Assembly (NCBI GenBank): GCA_003117195.1
Contig: BDSI01000112.1
Span: 155,422-219,421, forward strand
Length of the DNA stretch: 64,000 bases
DNA from: Eudorina sp. 2006-703-Eu-15
Taxonomy: Eukaryota > Chlorophyta > Chlorophyceae > Chlamydomonadales > Volvocaceae
Direction: 5' to 3'
Positions 25,201 through 37,549 of the stretch are shown here, one piece after another. The notes below the pieces were generated by a model. It was not told where the DNA came from and ran no database searches. It saw only the letters and a program-made list of their open reading frames with translations. How positions within the stretch are numbered: the stretch's first letter is position 1; every line of letters starts with the position of its first letter. The translations under genes and the position numbers were made by a program.

Positions 25201-25828
25201 AACAGAAGCGAAACGGCCTTGGTCAGCCCCGGGTGAGCTACAGGCAAAAAGGTTGCTCACCCTTCCATGGTCAAAATGGAAGCAAATGCGCACGCCGCGG
25301 TAAGCGTACCTGAAGCTCAGGGATGCTGAGGCCGCGGAAACGAATGCCCTCTTCCGGATCCAGAAGTGACGTCTCCCACAGCATACCCTGCAGGGGTTGG
25401 GGTTTTAGTGAACGTGCTGCAGCCGAGCTGGAACACCCGCTCCATCTGCTAGCGGCCAGGTGAACGCGAAAACGTTTTGCCGTTCTGGATCATCCCCGTC
25501 GTTACCACGTCGCAGCTCACCGGGATTCCGCGCATACCGCCAATGGCCATGTCAACCGTGACTTCGCCGAGCGACTTGCTGCCATAGTTCTTCTTCAGTG
25601 CCTTCAACCGTTCCTGTTTGATATATGTGTGCCCTTATCAAGCTCTCCTTGGCAGCAAGTTATCGTTTCTGACGCACAAAATACCTGTTGCTCGGGGATC
25701 AGGGTCGTGAGCACTTTCTTCAGGTCATCGCCTCCATCGGAGCAGAAACGCCGTAGGGTTTGCCCCAAAGCTGGTAATGATTGCGCTGTCCCACCCAGGC
25801 AGAGCCTGCTCACGGCTTGAGCGAGCAT
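22222..25828 (-). CDS. CIS2: Citrate synthase, probably mitochondrial (copy 2)
   Basis: Tandem paralogue of the gene at 16301-20698, with the same twelve-exon plan: 25685-25828, 25521-25613, 25310-25387, 25077-25151, 24690-24836, 24060-24261, 23806-23870, 23537-23692, 23130-23255, 22844-22942, 22481-22606, 22222-22329. The product has 472 residues, shorter mainly at the presequence ([13 protein letters not shown] start), with a different tail ending AAAAPAK. The catalytic residues are His303, His349 and Asp404. Exons 7 to 11 and most of exon 12 are almost identical to copy 1 in DNA and intervening introns, while exons 1 to 6 differ at many residues (for example [14 protein letters not shown] against [14 protein letters not shown]). 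Both copies look functional. The symbol is a guess at nomenclature. Confidence 0.95.
22256..23904. repeat. Duplicated segment, copy B (matches 16364-17965)
   Basis: Counterpart of copy A. The high identity stops abruptly near 23313 and 23904 on the upstream side, and inside the last exon near 22256, where the C-terminal tails part. This pattern suggests sequence exchange between the tandem genes. Confidence 0.9.
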
Positions 25829-27716
25829 TCGTCACGCGCGGCGGCTGATTGACCAGTGCAGGCAAGGAATGTACATGCACCGCTCTGAGACTTCGTTGTT
25901 TAAAATACTGACACACAATTGACTGCGCCTGGATGTACAAAGCTACAAACTGCCTTTACAACCGAAGCCCTACACCTGAATCGGCAAAAATCGGAAGTTG
26001 CACAACCGATATCTGTGCCTATCACTACCGACACGCGATCCTTATTTTGCTTTCATATTTTCGTCTCAACTATACATGCCGTGAAGACGTCTTCACGCAG
26101 TCGCGTCACGTGAGCCTCGTTTATTGTTAATCAAAGCTCGCTGGGGGGCCGCTCGAAAGCCATCGAGCAGTAGTATCGGTGACAATAATTTTACAAAGGA
26201 TTACACTGTGTATTAGCCTGAGGCGCAAGTGACCCGTGGTTCAATTGAGGTGGACGTTTTTGAATGACGAATACAAGGCGTAGTTGGAACGGTCAGAGAC
26301 CCGATGCCTCTTTCCTTCGGCAGCTTCACCCAGGTGTTTATCTGTTGTGGAAACAAGGTCATCTTAATCTGGACAGCTTCCCCAATCTGGTATCCCGGGT
26401 ATCCCATGCGGCCTGGTCGCCTCGTGAACGAGGGCGAACAAGCGAGGGATTCATCGTACGGTTCCTCCTATTCATTTGGCAGGAAGGCAGCAAGGTGCCC
26501 GTGCATCGGCCGTAGGCATCGTTGCGGCTCGTCTTTGCTGCTGACAGCAGTGCCAGCCGTGTCCAGCCCGCGTTTTCCTCTGCGTGTGCATAGGGCAGGC
26601 ATGTTCAGATTACCCCTTCCCCCCGGATCCTTTGAACATCAGAGCATACCGAGTGTGCCGTTATTATGACACACGTGGTGTGCCCAAGAAGGCAGACCGC
26701 ATAGAAGGCCCCGAAAAGCCGCAGCGACTCCGGCGCCGCGCCGGCCTTCCATCGTCCACTCGCACCTCCTCCGCAGTTCACTCGCGCTCAAGGGGTCTCG
26801 TGCGGGGTCCATTGCAACACGGCCCACACGAACCCCTGTGTTGTCGCCTTCGAAACATAATCGCCTGATAATCGCCTGCCCGTCGCAAAGAGGCCGCTGA
26901 CCGCCAACCCTGCCAAATGTCGAACAACGAAATCTGGGCACGACCTCACAAAAATGCATCTCGGCAACTGGCACCGACCGGGGAAACCCACCAGCAATAA
27001 TCAAACGCTCTTGCCTGCCCATACACATATGTTTGCAATGCCAACCACCCACCGGGTTCAGAACAGTTGGCATAGGCATCCCCCAATCATACCCGAACAA
27101 GTGCCATGGGGAAAATCCCGAACGAGACGACGGTAAATGCGAATCCTAACACCCCAAACGTCTGAGCTGCTTTCACTTCACCCCAAAACTTTATCAGCTG
27201 CACCAAAACCGGTCAGACTTCGCGTGTGCCGCATGCATGCTGCAGAAAGGTGTGCTTGCACCCCCCCCTGGACGCGTCCGCCGATACAACAAGGAGCAAC
27301 GTAATGAACACCTTACTGGGACGAATTGCCGTACAGACAGCATACATAGTACGGCAACAAAACAAACCATGTCCGAGGCCTGACCTCCCCCACCCCCATT
27401 TGGGTCGCTGAAAGGCATTCATAAGCGACCGTGCACTCGTGTGCGCTCACCCTCCTGCCGTGTGCGCTCACTCTTCTGCCTAAGCACCAACTACCGCAAC
27501 AGAATCGGTTGGCATTCGACTACTGGCACTCGACTCCAGCCACCCAAGCACGTACCGAGACCCCACACGTCCCCCGACCAATAGCTTACCCATACCATAA
27601 ACCACCACCCCCAACCCCGGGGACCGGAATACCCCCTCGACAGGACTGCCTGGCAGTGACCCAGATCACAGCCCTTCCCCATTGCTGACATTCCCACGAA
27701 CACCCCCACTCCTTCC
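25829..27716. other. Intergenic region upstream of citrate synthase 2
   Basis: It must contain the copy 2 promoter and the 3' flank of the CLD1-like gene. Two minus-strand TGTAA motifs (plus-strand TTACA at 26191 and 26201) lie about 1.5 kb past the CLD1-like stop. No coding exon was recognised. Confidence 0.5.
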
Positions 27717-30601
27717 TCACGCCGCCGCACCCGCGCTCCTGCCTGAAGCCTTCCCGCCGCCGCCCACCGCCCCCAGCGCCCGGCCCAACACGCTCCACAC
27801 CCGCAGGTCCAACCACTCCAGGACACCCCTCGGCTGGCCGTCGACGTGGCTGACTGTCACCACTCTCCCGTCCGCCTCCGTCACCTCCCAGCTCTCCCCG
27901 ACCGGCAAACCCATACCCGCCCCAGCCGCCGCCGCCGCCACCTCCTCCTGCCCCACCGCACCCGCCGCCCCCGCGCCCCGCTGGCGCTCCTGCGCCTCCA
28001 CCCAAGCCCGCAGCACCCGGTTCACCGCCGCGGGCGCTTCATGGTGCGGGCAGTGACCCGCGGGACTGAGCTCCACGTACGTCGCGCTCGGCAGGCGGCT
28101 TTTGAGCAGCTGCCCCCACAGCGGCCTGACCCACGGGTCTTCCTTGCCGTAGCACAGCAGCACGGGGCACCGCAGGCGGTCCACCAGCTCATCGAAGCTG
28201 AGCTCTCCCTTGGGGCTGAGCACGATGGACGTGAAGGCGTCCAGCGCCCCCGGCTGCTCCGTGGCCTCCACGATCCGGGCAACCAGCGGCGGGTCGGGGC
28301 TGGACTTGTCCGCGTACACCACCCGCAGCATGGTGGAGATGGTCGCGGGTGAGCGCAGCTGGTCCCACCAGTACCGCTGGATAACGCGCTTCAAACCCTG
28401 ACAGGGAGGGAGGGAGGATGGGCGCAGGAGAGACGAGCGGGGCCGTGGGCGCGCGCTTGGTAAGCAGGCCCCCGCGTGGTCCGTGCGCCCCACATCGGTG
28501 CCACCGGGTGGGCACACCCCCCGGGACATGAGGGACAAAACGTGGGGCCAGGCGGTTCACCGCCGCACGAACGGCCGGCCAAGCACCGGACCCGAGGCCG
28601 CACCCACCTCCGGTACGGGCACGGAGCCGTCCACCTGCCTGTCGAGAGCCGCCCAGAGGAGGCCGCGGGCGGCCGCCGAGCCGCGGGGCGGCCGGAAGGC
28701 CCAGAACGGCGTCGCGTTCAGCAGCACCAGCCCGCGAACAAGGTCCGGCCGCCGCGCCGCCAGCATCACGGAGAGGTAGCTGCGCCAGTGTCACACGAAA
28801 GGACGAAACATTCAAGTATTGGGCATTAGCGAGCGCGTCAGCCCACTGGGCACGTAAAGGAGGCGAAGTACAGGGCCTCCTCTGTGGCTCAGGCACAGCT
28901 CTTGATTCCCCGGGATTGTCTTATCCACCGTCTTCCAGGTGACAGACCGGGCTCGGGGGCCCGAGCCCCACGCACGCAAGTCGCGCGCCCGCTCTCGGCG
29001 GGGCTTTCGAGAGATCGGCGGTTGACGGTAGCTCCTGCAGTCCCCGCCCTACTTCCTGAACTCCCTTTCCCTCGGCCGGGACCACCTCCTCCCCCTTCCG
29101 TGGTTTCGTCCGCCACCAGTTTCGTCCGCCACCACTATCTGTCCCCCTTCCACGACGTCCATATCGCGCATGCGCCCCCCCATACCGTGATCATGCGCAA
29201 CGCAGCACTGGGATCCAGTGCAAGAGAACTCCACCCAGCAGGGGCGCTGGCGGTGCACTCACCCTCCCAGTGAGTTGCCCACCAGGTAGACCGGCTCCCC
29301 CACGCACTGCTCCAGGAAGTCCTCCAGCTGCCGCGTCCAGGTGTCCACGCTGTAGAACAGACCCGCGGAGGCAGGCACCGGCTGCTCAGGCCAGCTGCGA
29401 CCTGCAGGGGTCGAGCAAGTAACAGCAGCAACAGCAGCATCAGCAGCAGCAGCAGCAGCAACATGAGCGAGTAAGCGCCAGCAACCGGAAGTCGGACGCA
29501 TTGTCCCCGCTTGTCCGCCCCTTCGTCAAGTTTGACAACTCTCGTCAAGTTTGACAACCCAACATGGCGCAGCCCGGCCCGGCCTTAACCCCCGCAGATC
29601 GTACAACGTGAATCCGCATCCAGCCGGGTACGTCAAGGCCCGCAGAGCACCCGGGTGAACAGCGGCTGCGTCAGTGACCCGTGGGTCTTTCTGACGCCCG
29701 GCGCGAAACGGAGCCACACCTTGCCCCAGCAGGTCGATGGTGAAGCAGCGGTGGTCCCGCTGCAAGTCCTCCCAGTTGCGGTGAAAGTGCCAGCCGGCAA
29801 CGCCGAAGCCGTGGACCATGAGGACGGCCGGACCCGACTGTGGCATAGGGCATTGCGCGCAAGGTGCCACACAGTACGGCGCGTCAGGACACGAGGATGG
29901 GTTATGAGCAACAGCGACTTGGGATTGGATAGCGGGCACAAAGGCACCCAGGACCCAGCCCAGGCAGCGCCTCATCTGCGGTAAAGGCAACTGGCACGAG
30001 CTGCCAGGCGGCGACCACATGCGGGTGGTGAGTCTTCGCTGGACAAACGGATAATGGAGCAGCAAGGTCTGATCGCTGTAAGAGGGGTGAAGGTAGAAGT
30101 TGAGAATGATCCAGAAATCCAACGAAAAGGTTCCCATGATTGTGTCATCGGCGAAAGTTGGATGGGAGCGCAGGCATGCGGATAAGCTGCTTAAAGGTTT
30201 ATGATGGGCAAATTTCCTTCAAATTCCCTGTGCCAGGTCTGGCCCGCAGCAATCTGTTAGGCAGAACCGGCAACACCGTCGCGCTGACGGCACGGGTGTT
30301 GCAGAGCTGCTTGTTGACCCCTAAACGCGCTCAGGCCGCTTACCTCGCCTACTTGACGGTAGCATATGCGCGAATTGTAATCCCAATCCCAATAGAGTTC
30401 CTCTCCCCAGTTGGGGACAGTGCTCTGAGTCAGTTCCACAACGCCCGCACTTTTTATGCCGCTGCTACCTGGCGCTGCATTTGTCGATGCCGTGTGAGCT
30501 AGTACGCATCTGCGCGCTATGGGGAGCACCCTCCGGCTCTGCCATCGGCCTTTTGGACATCGTGTACCACGTACATCGTGTGCTCGATGCATTAAATTCA
30601 T
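27717..30601 (-). CDS. Plastid alpha/beta hydrolase, chlorophyll dephytylase (CLD1)-like
   Basis: Alpha/beta-fold hydrolase resembling Arabidopsis CHLOROPHYLL DEPHYTYLASE 1, which removes phytol from chlorophyll during turnover at photosystem II. Five exons from 30601 down: 30344-30601, 29720-29837, 29263-29401, 28608-28779, 27717-28397. They give 455 residues with all phases agreeing. The first 50 residues are Arg/Ala/Ser-rich without acidic runs, a likely chloroplast transit peptide. The oxyanion strand is VLMVHGFG, the nucleophile elbow GNSLGG (Ser169), the acid Asp316 in YGKEDPWV and the base His344 in SPAGHCPHHE. LLNATPFWAF and the flanks of the catalytic Asp and His are what point to the CLD1 subgroup. 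The last 70 residues are an Ala/Gly-rich extension. Exon 1 could also end at a weaker GT nine bases earlier. Confidence 0.87.
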
Positions 30602-30966
30602 TTTGTAAACACAGATTGCAAGCGCGAGGTCTAAGGTAGATGGGGTAACAGGAAGCCCGGGGCCTAACAAATTTGCAGCTCGGCTGTACTACTCATTGCC
30701 GCGGCAAGTAACTTGGCAGTTCACACTGTGGCCCTCAAGCAATCATTATACAAAGAACCGTTTATTAGTACAATAAGTGCAAGTTTCACACGATCTTTGC
30801 GTTTGCCTGACCTTGTTGACCAATAATACCTTCTGCGCGTGCTGTAACCTGCAATGCCGCGAGGACCACGTAATAGAGATTGTAACTATGGACCAGTACA
30901 ACTTTGGGCCTGAGGCTTAGAGGCCTCAGGCCTGCGCTTGCTCCTGTGGCATGTTGGCTCGCGTCC
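30602..30966. promoter_or_regulatory. Divergent spacer between the CLD1-like gene and NEK-IFT57
   Basis: Only 365 bases separate the two start codons on opposite strands, so the two promoters are close or shared. The stretch is AT-rich compared with the genes. No named element was recognised. Confidence 0.5.
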
Positions 30967-33900
30967 ATGTCCCGCCCGCCCAGCGAAGGACAGCCAGCGG
31001 CGGTCGGCACATTAAATCCGCCGCTGGTACGACAGCAGTCGTCCAAGAACGGCTCGCGGCCTGTCTCGAGGGAGCCGGGCACGGGCGAGGCGCTGTCGGT
31101 CGTCCCGTCCTGCCCCGGGCGGCTCGGGGAAGCATACGATGTGCAGAAGCCAGTGGGCAAGGGCGGATATGCCGTGGTCTACAAAGGCGTGCGGCGGGAG
31201 GACGGCCGTGTCGTCGCGGTGAAGAAAGTCGAGGTGTGTGAGCACACCAGCGCCGGCGCACACGAACACATGCAGCCCTGCGGCGGCCGGTCAAAAAGAA
31301 ACATCCCCGACACACCCAGCCGGGACACGGGGAACCCGCGCCCGGCCCGTCGAGCGCACTGACAAACTTTCAATAAACAGCATGCCGTCAGAAGTCCCAG
31401 GGCTGTTCTCCCAGGGCTGCTGCTTCCGCGACGGCACATGTTTGCCAGATAGCACGCACGGTGGTCCGGCTACGGCGCTGCGCCGCCGCCATCTGCTCAC
31501 TTGCTCCAGCAGTGAACGGGGCGCCTTCCCGCATTCCTGGAGCGCTGCGCCGACTGCAGCTCCGGGCAGCCTGGCGCGCGGCGGTCCCGGCACGGCGCGG
31601 CGCGGCGGCGCAGCCGTCTGTCTAGTGTCTACTCGGGCCGCGTTCGGTGCCCCGTCCTGGCGGGCTGAATTCGGCTTTGCTTGCCCCGCACCTCTGACAC
31701 GCGCCGCATGCACGGGACTGCAAGCGCCGACCCCGCACCGGCCGCGGCCAATTTACTGCATGCTGCGGTGTCCCCGAGTGAGAGACTGGTCTCCTGAGGC
31801 GTCAGCTGGTTGGTTTCCATGGCGATTCCGAGGCCCCCCGCTAGGTCATGGCCGCACCACCGCCCATGTGCCGCGGCGCTCAGTCACGGAAGCCCGGGGA
31901 AGCGCCCTATGCGGTATCTGTGCATCCGGGGGTTGTTGGCGGGCATCTAGGCACCCGGCCTGCTGTCCAGGGAGGGCGGCCCCAACGTGGGCAGGTGTGG
32001 TGCGCTGGAGACTTACCACCGTGCACGCACCACCTGCGCCGCTGCACTGAGCCCGTCCCTGTCCCTACCCCTCCGGCCCCCGCCCCCCGTCTGTTGCGCC
32101 CCTGCGCTCCCCGCGGCGATCCCGCTCCCGGCCCCCATGCCGCGGGTGGGACGTGCAGATCTTTGAGATGAGCGCCAAGAAGCGCGAGCGGTGCCTGCAG
32201 GAGGTGACCCTGCTGCAGCAGCTGGACCACCCCAACATCATTCAGATGCTGGACGCCTTCATCGACGAAAACATGCTGATCATCATCTTCGAGTGGGCGC
32301 CCGCGGGTGGGCGCGGGGCTGCCGGCCGGGTCGGGTCGGCTGCGACGCATCGCGGGTGTCATCTGCACGGCGCGGGCGCCGCGGCGTGGGCGGCAGCCCG
32401 TCTGTGCCGCACTGGATGTGCGAAATGGATGCGACGGGCCGGGGCCGGGCGCCGCGCGCCGTTGGGCTCTGTAGAGGAAGAAAGCGAACTATGGGACAGC
32501 CGGGGCGGGGGTGGAGGTCGCTGGTGCGGCCCGCGATGGGTCGGGTGCACTCTGGGGCACCTGGTTGCGGACCTGAGAAACTGAAGTACGGGGAGAGGGC
32601 ATGGGGCGGGGGTCCTGGACTGCTGTTGACGGCCGTTGCCTCCTCTCCTGCAAGCGACGATGGCCGAACTGATCGGGGAGGAGTCGCTGATGGGTGGTGG
32701 TGGGTGATGGTGGGGTTGCTGCAACTGCGGTGTTTTGCCGGCACGGGGGCTCCCACTACAATGAGACGTAGCCGGCGAGGCTGTGCTCGTCTTGTTGGGG
32801 TGCGGCACGTCTTCCCAAGCTCACGCGGCGCCGGCCGTGCTGCGAGAGGTGCCGCCCCTGCGCCATCCTGTGTTGGCTCCGGGCCGCAGGTGACCTCAAA
32901 CGCCTCATAAAGAAGACCGCGGAGCAGGGCAAGAAACTGGACGAGCCGTCCATTTGGACCTTGTTTTACCAGGTGCGCGCGAGAGGCCGTTGCGCCATTC
33001 CCGAAAGCTATGGCAGCAGACGGATGTGGTGCCCTCGTCCAAGCACCGCCAGTCGAGGTCAAGGGGACCCGGCGAGCGTGTTTGGCTCAAGGAAGGCAGA
33101 CGCGCAACGTTGGGAAGCCGACAAAGCTGTGTTGATGAACCTGTGTGATTGCACATGGTGTCTTTGACAAGGATCCCGCCATCTGCTCTCCGGCGGTTGC
33201 ACGGCGGTCTGCCTGCACGCGGGATTCCCGGCGGCGGCGGGCGACCCTTGCCCGCAGCTGCCCGGGCTGCGAATGCGGCAGGGCGTCACGTCGCAGCGCT
33301 TTCGTGCGCCAGCGCCCCCTCTGTCAATCAGCGACAGCGAAACCGCTAGCGCCCCCTCCTCCTCCTCCTCTTCGGGGCACCGCTTCACTGCACGCGCCAC
33401 AGGCGGCGAACACACCCAGACAAACGCGCCGCAGGGGCACACCACGGACACCCGCCAACGGACTGTCCGCCCCTCTCCCTCCCAGCTCATGCGCGCCCCT
33501 CTGACTACCGGACACTGCTCCCAGGCCCTGCTCTCAGCCTGCTTTTCCGCCAGGATCCTCGGCCCTGTCGTCCCACCGCAGCCCCACCGGGTGTTGGGTC
33601 CATCTTGGCTGACCCCTCCCTGTAGATATCTCTCCTCCGCCCCCCCCCCCCCGCCCCCCCCCCCCGCCCCGCCCGCACGTGCCCCCCCGGTCCCCCCCCG
33701 CAGGTGACCGACGGGCTGCGGTACATGCACCAGCACCGCATCATGCACCGGGACATCAAGCCCGCCAACGTGCTGGTGGGGGCCAACGGGGCGCTCAAGC
33801 TGGGGGACCTGGGGCTGGGCAGGCAGCTCAGCGAGCAGACCATGGAGGCCTTCTCCAAGGTGCGGGGGCGGGGCGGGCAGCGGAGGGCGAACCGGGGGGG

Positions 33901-36900
33901 GGGGCACAGGTGCCGACCCGGAGCTCGGGGAGGCGCGGGGACGGGTGGGGTGGGCAGGGGGTCTGCGGTGATTGTTTCGCGATGTCGCTGTCTTGATTGA
34001 GAAACGGGGTCTGCTGGACTGCAAGTGCCGGGTGGGATCAGGTTGGGCGCGGACGGTTTGCGCTGCCGGTTTCGGGTCGGCTGTTGTCGGAGTTCGTTCG
34101 CACTTGTTCGGTTGGGGATTGTATGGAGGTGGAGATACCAGGGTTTGGGCGGGCGGCGAACTGCCTCTTGCGTAGCCGACGTGTTTCGGGGATCTGCGTG
34201 TGTGTGGGGGGGGTGTCACGCCGCCCTAGCAGCTCTGCACAGCCGGGTACAGGCACTCAGGTACACGTCTCAGACCTGGACACTGGCTTCCTCATGGTGC
34301 CGTGTTCCACCTGCCGTACAGGTGGGGACGCCGTACTACGTGTCGCCTGAAGTCGTCCGCGGCGCCGGCTACGACTGGAAGAGCGACGTGTGGTCCATGG
34401 GCTGCCTGCTGTACGAGCTGGCGTGTCTGAGGTCGCCGTTCGAGATGGAGGGCGCCAACCTGTACGACGTGTTTCAGAAGATCTCCAAGGGCGAGTACAG
34501 CCCGCTGCCCGCGGACCAGTTCTCGGCGCCGCTGCGCAGCCTGGTGGGGCGCATGCTGCAGATCGACCCGGCCAAGCGACCGGAGCTTGAAGAGGTGGGG
34601 GGGCCGTGCGGTGCGAGGGGACAAGGGGAGGGGCTGGGCTCTGGGGTGCTAAGAGGTGGACACCACTGCCCGTTCACTTCGGCGCGGACTGCCGGTGAGC
34701 AGGTTTCCGGCCGCGTGTGAGGGCGGCCAAGGGGGCCGCGCCGCCCCTGGCAGCTGTATCCTGTCGCATCCTGTCCCGCGTCGAGTGGTCGTTGGCCCAC
34801 ATGGCGGGGTGGTGCGCTCGGAGTCAAGCGCTGGGTGTGTGGGGCGGGTGTGCGGGCCGCCACGCGGCGGGTTGGGAAGCTACCGGGTTCGGGGTGCCGG
34901 AAAGGAAAGTAGATAGATGACGGGTGTACGGTAATACCCTAGCCGGTACCCGATTTGGAAGCCCCGTACCTGGCCCTTGCCTGGGCAGCACCCCGCCGCC
35001 CTCACATCCACGTTGCCTGGTGGGTCCCCGCACCGCACCACGATCACCAACTCGCCACCGCCGCCACTGCCGCCTCCTGTTGTGGTTGTGGCGACCAGGT
35101 GTGGAACATCACCAGCTCGGCCGTGCAGTCGCAGGCTCGGACCCGCTCCGACCTGCACAGCACCGCCGCGGAGCTGTACGAGCAACTCGTGCAGCTCTCC
35201 TTTGAGGTCGCCGCGCGCCTCCGCGGCAAGGCGCCGCCCGCCTCGCCGCCCAACGGCCGCCGCGCCTCCTCCGCCTCCTCCAACGCCTCCGCCGCCACGG
35301 CGCCCGCGGCCACCTCCGGTATCATGGTGCCCCCGCCCCTCGACACCATCCGCGCCCTCCACCCGCTCTACTTCGCCGAGCCCCTGGTCCCGCCGCTCCG
35401 CTCCGACGCGGCCGCCTTCCAGAAGCAGCAGCTCGGCGCGTTCCTCCACGTCGTGGCGTGGCTGCTGCGGCTCAACGGCAAGTCCGACGCCGCCGGCGGC
35501 GTGGAGGTCCACTTGGAGCTCATCCCGGCGTCGCGCGCCCCGACGGCGGCGGTCCGCGTCGGCGGCACCGCCGCCGCGCCCGCGCCGGGCGGCCGCCAGG
35601 TGCCCATGGCCACCAACGTGCTCAAGGGCGCGGAGGCGGCCAAGCGCGGCGCGCAGGTCCTGGGGCTCAACACCGAGTTCGCGCCGGTGAGCGCCATCGC
35701 GCTGGGCCACGGACGGGCGGTGTGCGGGCTGCTGCAGGACGCGCTGGCGCTGAGCGTGCAGCGCGTGCCGCTGGCGGTGCGGCCGGTGCAGCGGCCGCTG
35801 GAGCCGCCGGCGGAGGAGGTGCCCGACGAGGCCGCGGACGGCGGACTCGAGGGGGCGGCGGAGTCGGTGCTGACGGCGGCGGGTGCCGCCGCCGGGACGC
35901 AAGGCAGCGACGACGAGGACGAGGAGGCGGAGTACATGGCGTCGGCGCCGGAGCGGGTCCGGGATTCGTTGGCGCCCGGGGCGGCGAGTACGAGCGGCGG
36001 CGGCGCCGCCGCCGCCGACGGGCGGAGCTGGTCTCGGAGCAGGAGCCGGGCGGGCCCGGTGCCGACCACCAAGGTGGATCCGGTGGCGTGGCGGCAGGAG
36101 CTGGAGCGGCTGTCGCCGCAGCTGGGTCGGATCAAGATATCGGCGGAGGCGGCGGCGGGGGACTGGTCGCAGCGGTGGACGCAGACCAAGGAGCTGCTGG
36201 CGGCGATGGCGGCGACAGCGCCCGACGCCAACGCATCGCTGGGCCGCATGGGTGCGGCGGTGGCTCGGGACCTGGACCGGATAGACACCACGGAGCGCAG
36301 GCTCACGGACAACACGACCGGGCTCATGGGTGAGCAGCAGATGGGGCGTGGGGGTGGCTGAGGGTGTGGGCGTGAATGTGGGCGTGGGGGTAGGGGTAGA
36401 TGTGGCTGCGGGTGGGGCGATGGGTGCCACGTTGACACGCATTGCGCCGCGAGGTTGCGGGTGTGAGATGGAGGTGAGGTATAGGGCAGACGCCGGCCCG
36501 TGTGCTGAGCGAGGAAACCGACCCGGCTGTGTCGATGCCGTACCACATACGGGCGAGCGGGTGAATGTGAAGGGGGGTGCATATGTGGGTGGGCCACCGT
36601 GCCCCGACGAAGGGCCTAACTGGGTCGTTCCTGTCCGCTCCTCCTGTCCGCGACAGAGCAATACGCTGCCAGCCGGCGCCGCCTGGCCGACCTGCAGCGG
36701 GCGCGCCAGCAGCATGACGAGCTGCTGGAGATCGGGCACTCAGCTCTGGCGCAGCTGTCGGAACGAATAGAGGAGGTGCAGCAGGCCATACAGGTGGGTC
36801 AAGGAGCGTCCGACGTCAGTGACGGAGAAGGGGGCCTGGGACATATGGGGGCCTGGGACCCACCAGAACGCATTGGCCCGGACTGGTCCGCGTCCGGCCG

Positions 36901-37549
36901 CAGTGCCCGCTTTGGGAAGCGGAGGGGGGAGGGCCGGGCGCGCTTTTTGCCTACCCGGGCGGGCGTGTTTCCGCGTTTGCGTCCTGGTGGACCATTGAAG
37001 CCCTCGTGTCGCGAGCCACAGCGGGTGCGTGTCGCGCAAGGAATCGAAAGCGCCTGAGAAGCTCGCAGGCAAATTGCCGGGGGATGCTCATACCTTCTCG
37101 CGGAACCGCAGTCAACAACCGGCTCTCAGCCCCGCCAAACAGCAGCAGCACTGCACTCGGCTTGCCAGCAGGAGTCTCGGTGAAGGCTTTCGGGGGCCGC
37201 TTGGATCCGTAAAGTGCGATAGCCCCTCGCTGGCCGGCGATTGGCCTCAACCAAGAGCACGGTAAGCCCTTGCAACCCTCTTCACCTTCACTGCCGCCCC
37301 GGCACCGCACCTCCCCCCTTGCCCCCGAACCACCTCCAGGACAAGACGGACGGCCTGGACGGCTCCCGGCAGGTCAAGCTCATTCACGACGCCATCCGCA
37401 CCCTGCACAAGGAGATGCGGCACATGGACGTGCGCATCGGCGTGGTGCGGCAGGAGCTGTGGGCCAGACAGGCGCGGCGGGACCTCAAGGTCTCAGCCGG
37501 CATACTGGGGGACGGCGAGGAGGACGACGACGATGGCATGTTCGGCTGA
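30967..37549 (+). CDS. NIMA-related kinase fused in frame to IFT57 (NEK-IFT57)
   Basis: Eight exons, 30967-31233, 32159-32306, 32890-32972, 33704-33859, 34322-34594, 35099-36329, 36657-36793 and 37340-37549, keep phase and encode 834 residues. Residues about 57-315 are a complete NEK6/7-type kinase: GKGGYAVV glycine loop, Lys86 in VAVKK, HRDIKPAN with Asp183, and the NEK-type DLG (Asp201), GTPYYVSPE and DVWSMGCLLYE. Exon 6 starts with the last kinase-tail residues (VWNITSSAV) and runs without a stop through an Ala/Ser/Pro linker into IFT57. The IFT57 part has the conserved N-terminal domain from about 385 (LHPLYFAEPL, WLLRLNG), an acidic segment, then coiled coil (KVDPVAWRQELERLSPQL) and the C-terminal MDVRIGVVRQELW, ending at a Gly-Met-Phe-Gly tail. 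IFT57 is an IFT-B subunit of the ciliary transport train; NEKs regulate cilia and the cell cycle. An independent IFT57 start at 35324 cannot be excluded. Confidence 0.85.

Noticed and set aside
16301..25828. Second citrate synthase as a pseudogene or assembly duplicate
   Set aside because: All twelve exons are intact with catalytic residues, and the 5' half differs too much for a simple duplicated contig.
34880..36739. 619-codon minus-strand ORF
   Set aside because: Antisense shadow of the NEK-IFT57 exon 6; the plus-strand frame has clear IFT57 homology and splice logic.
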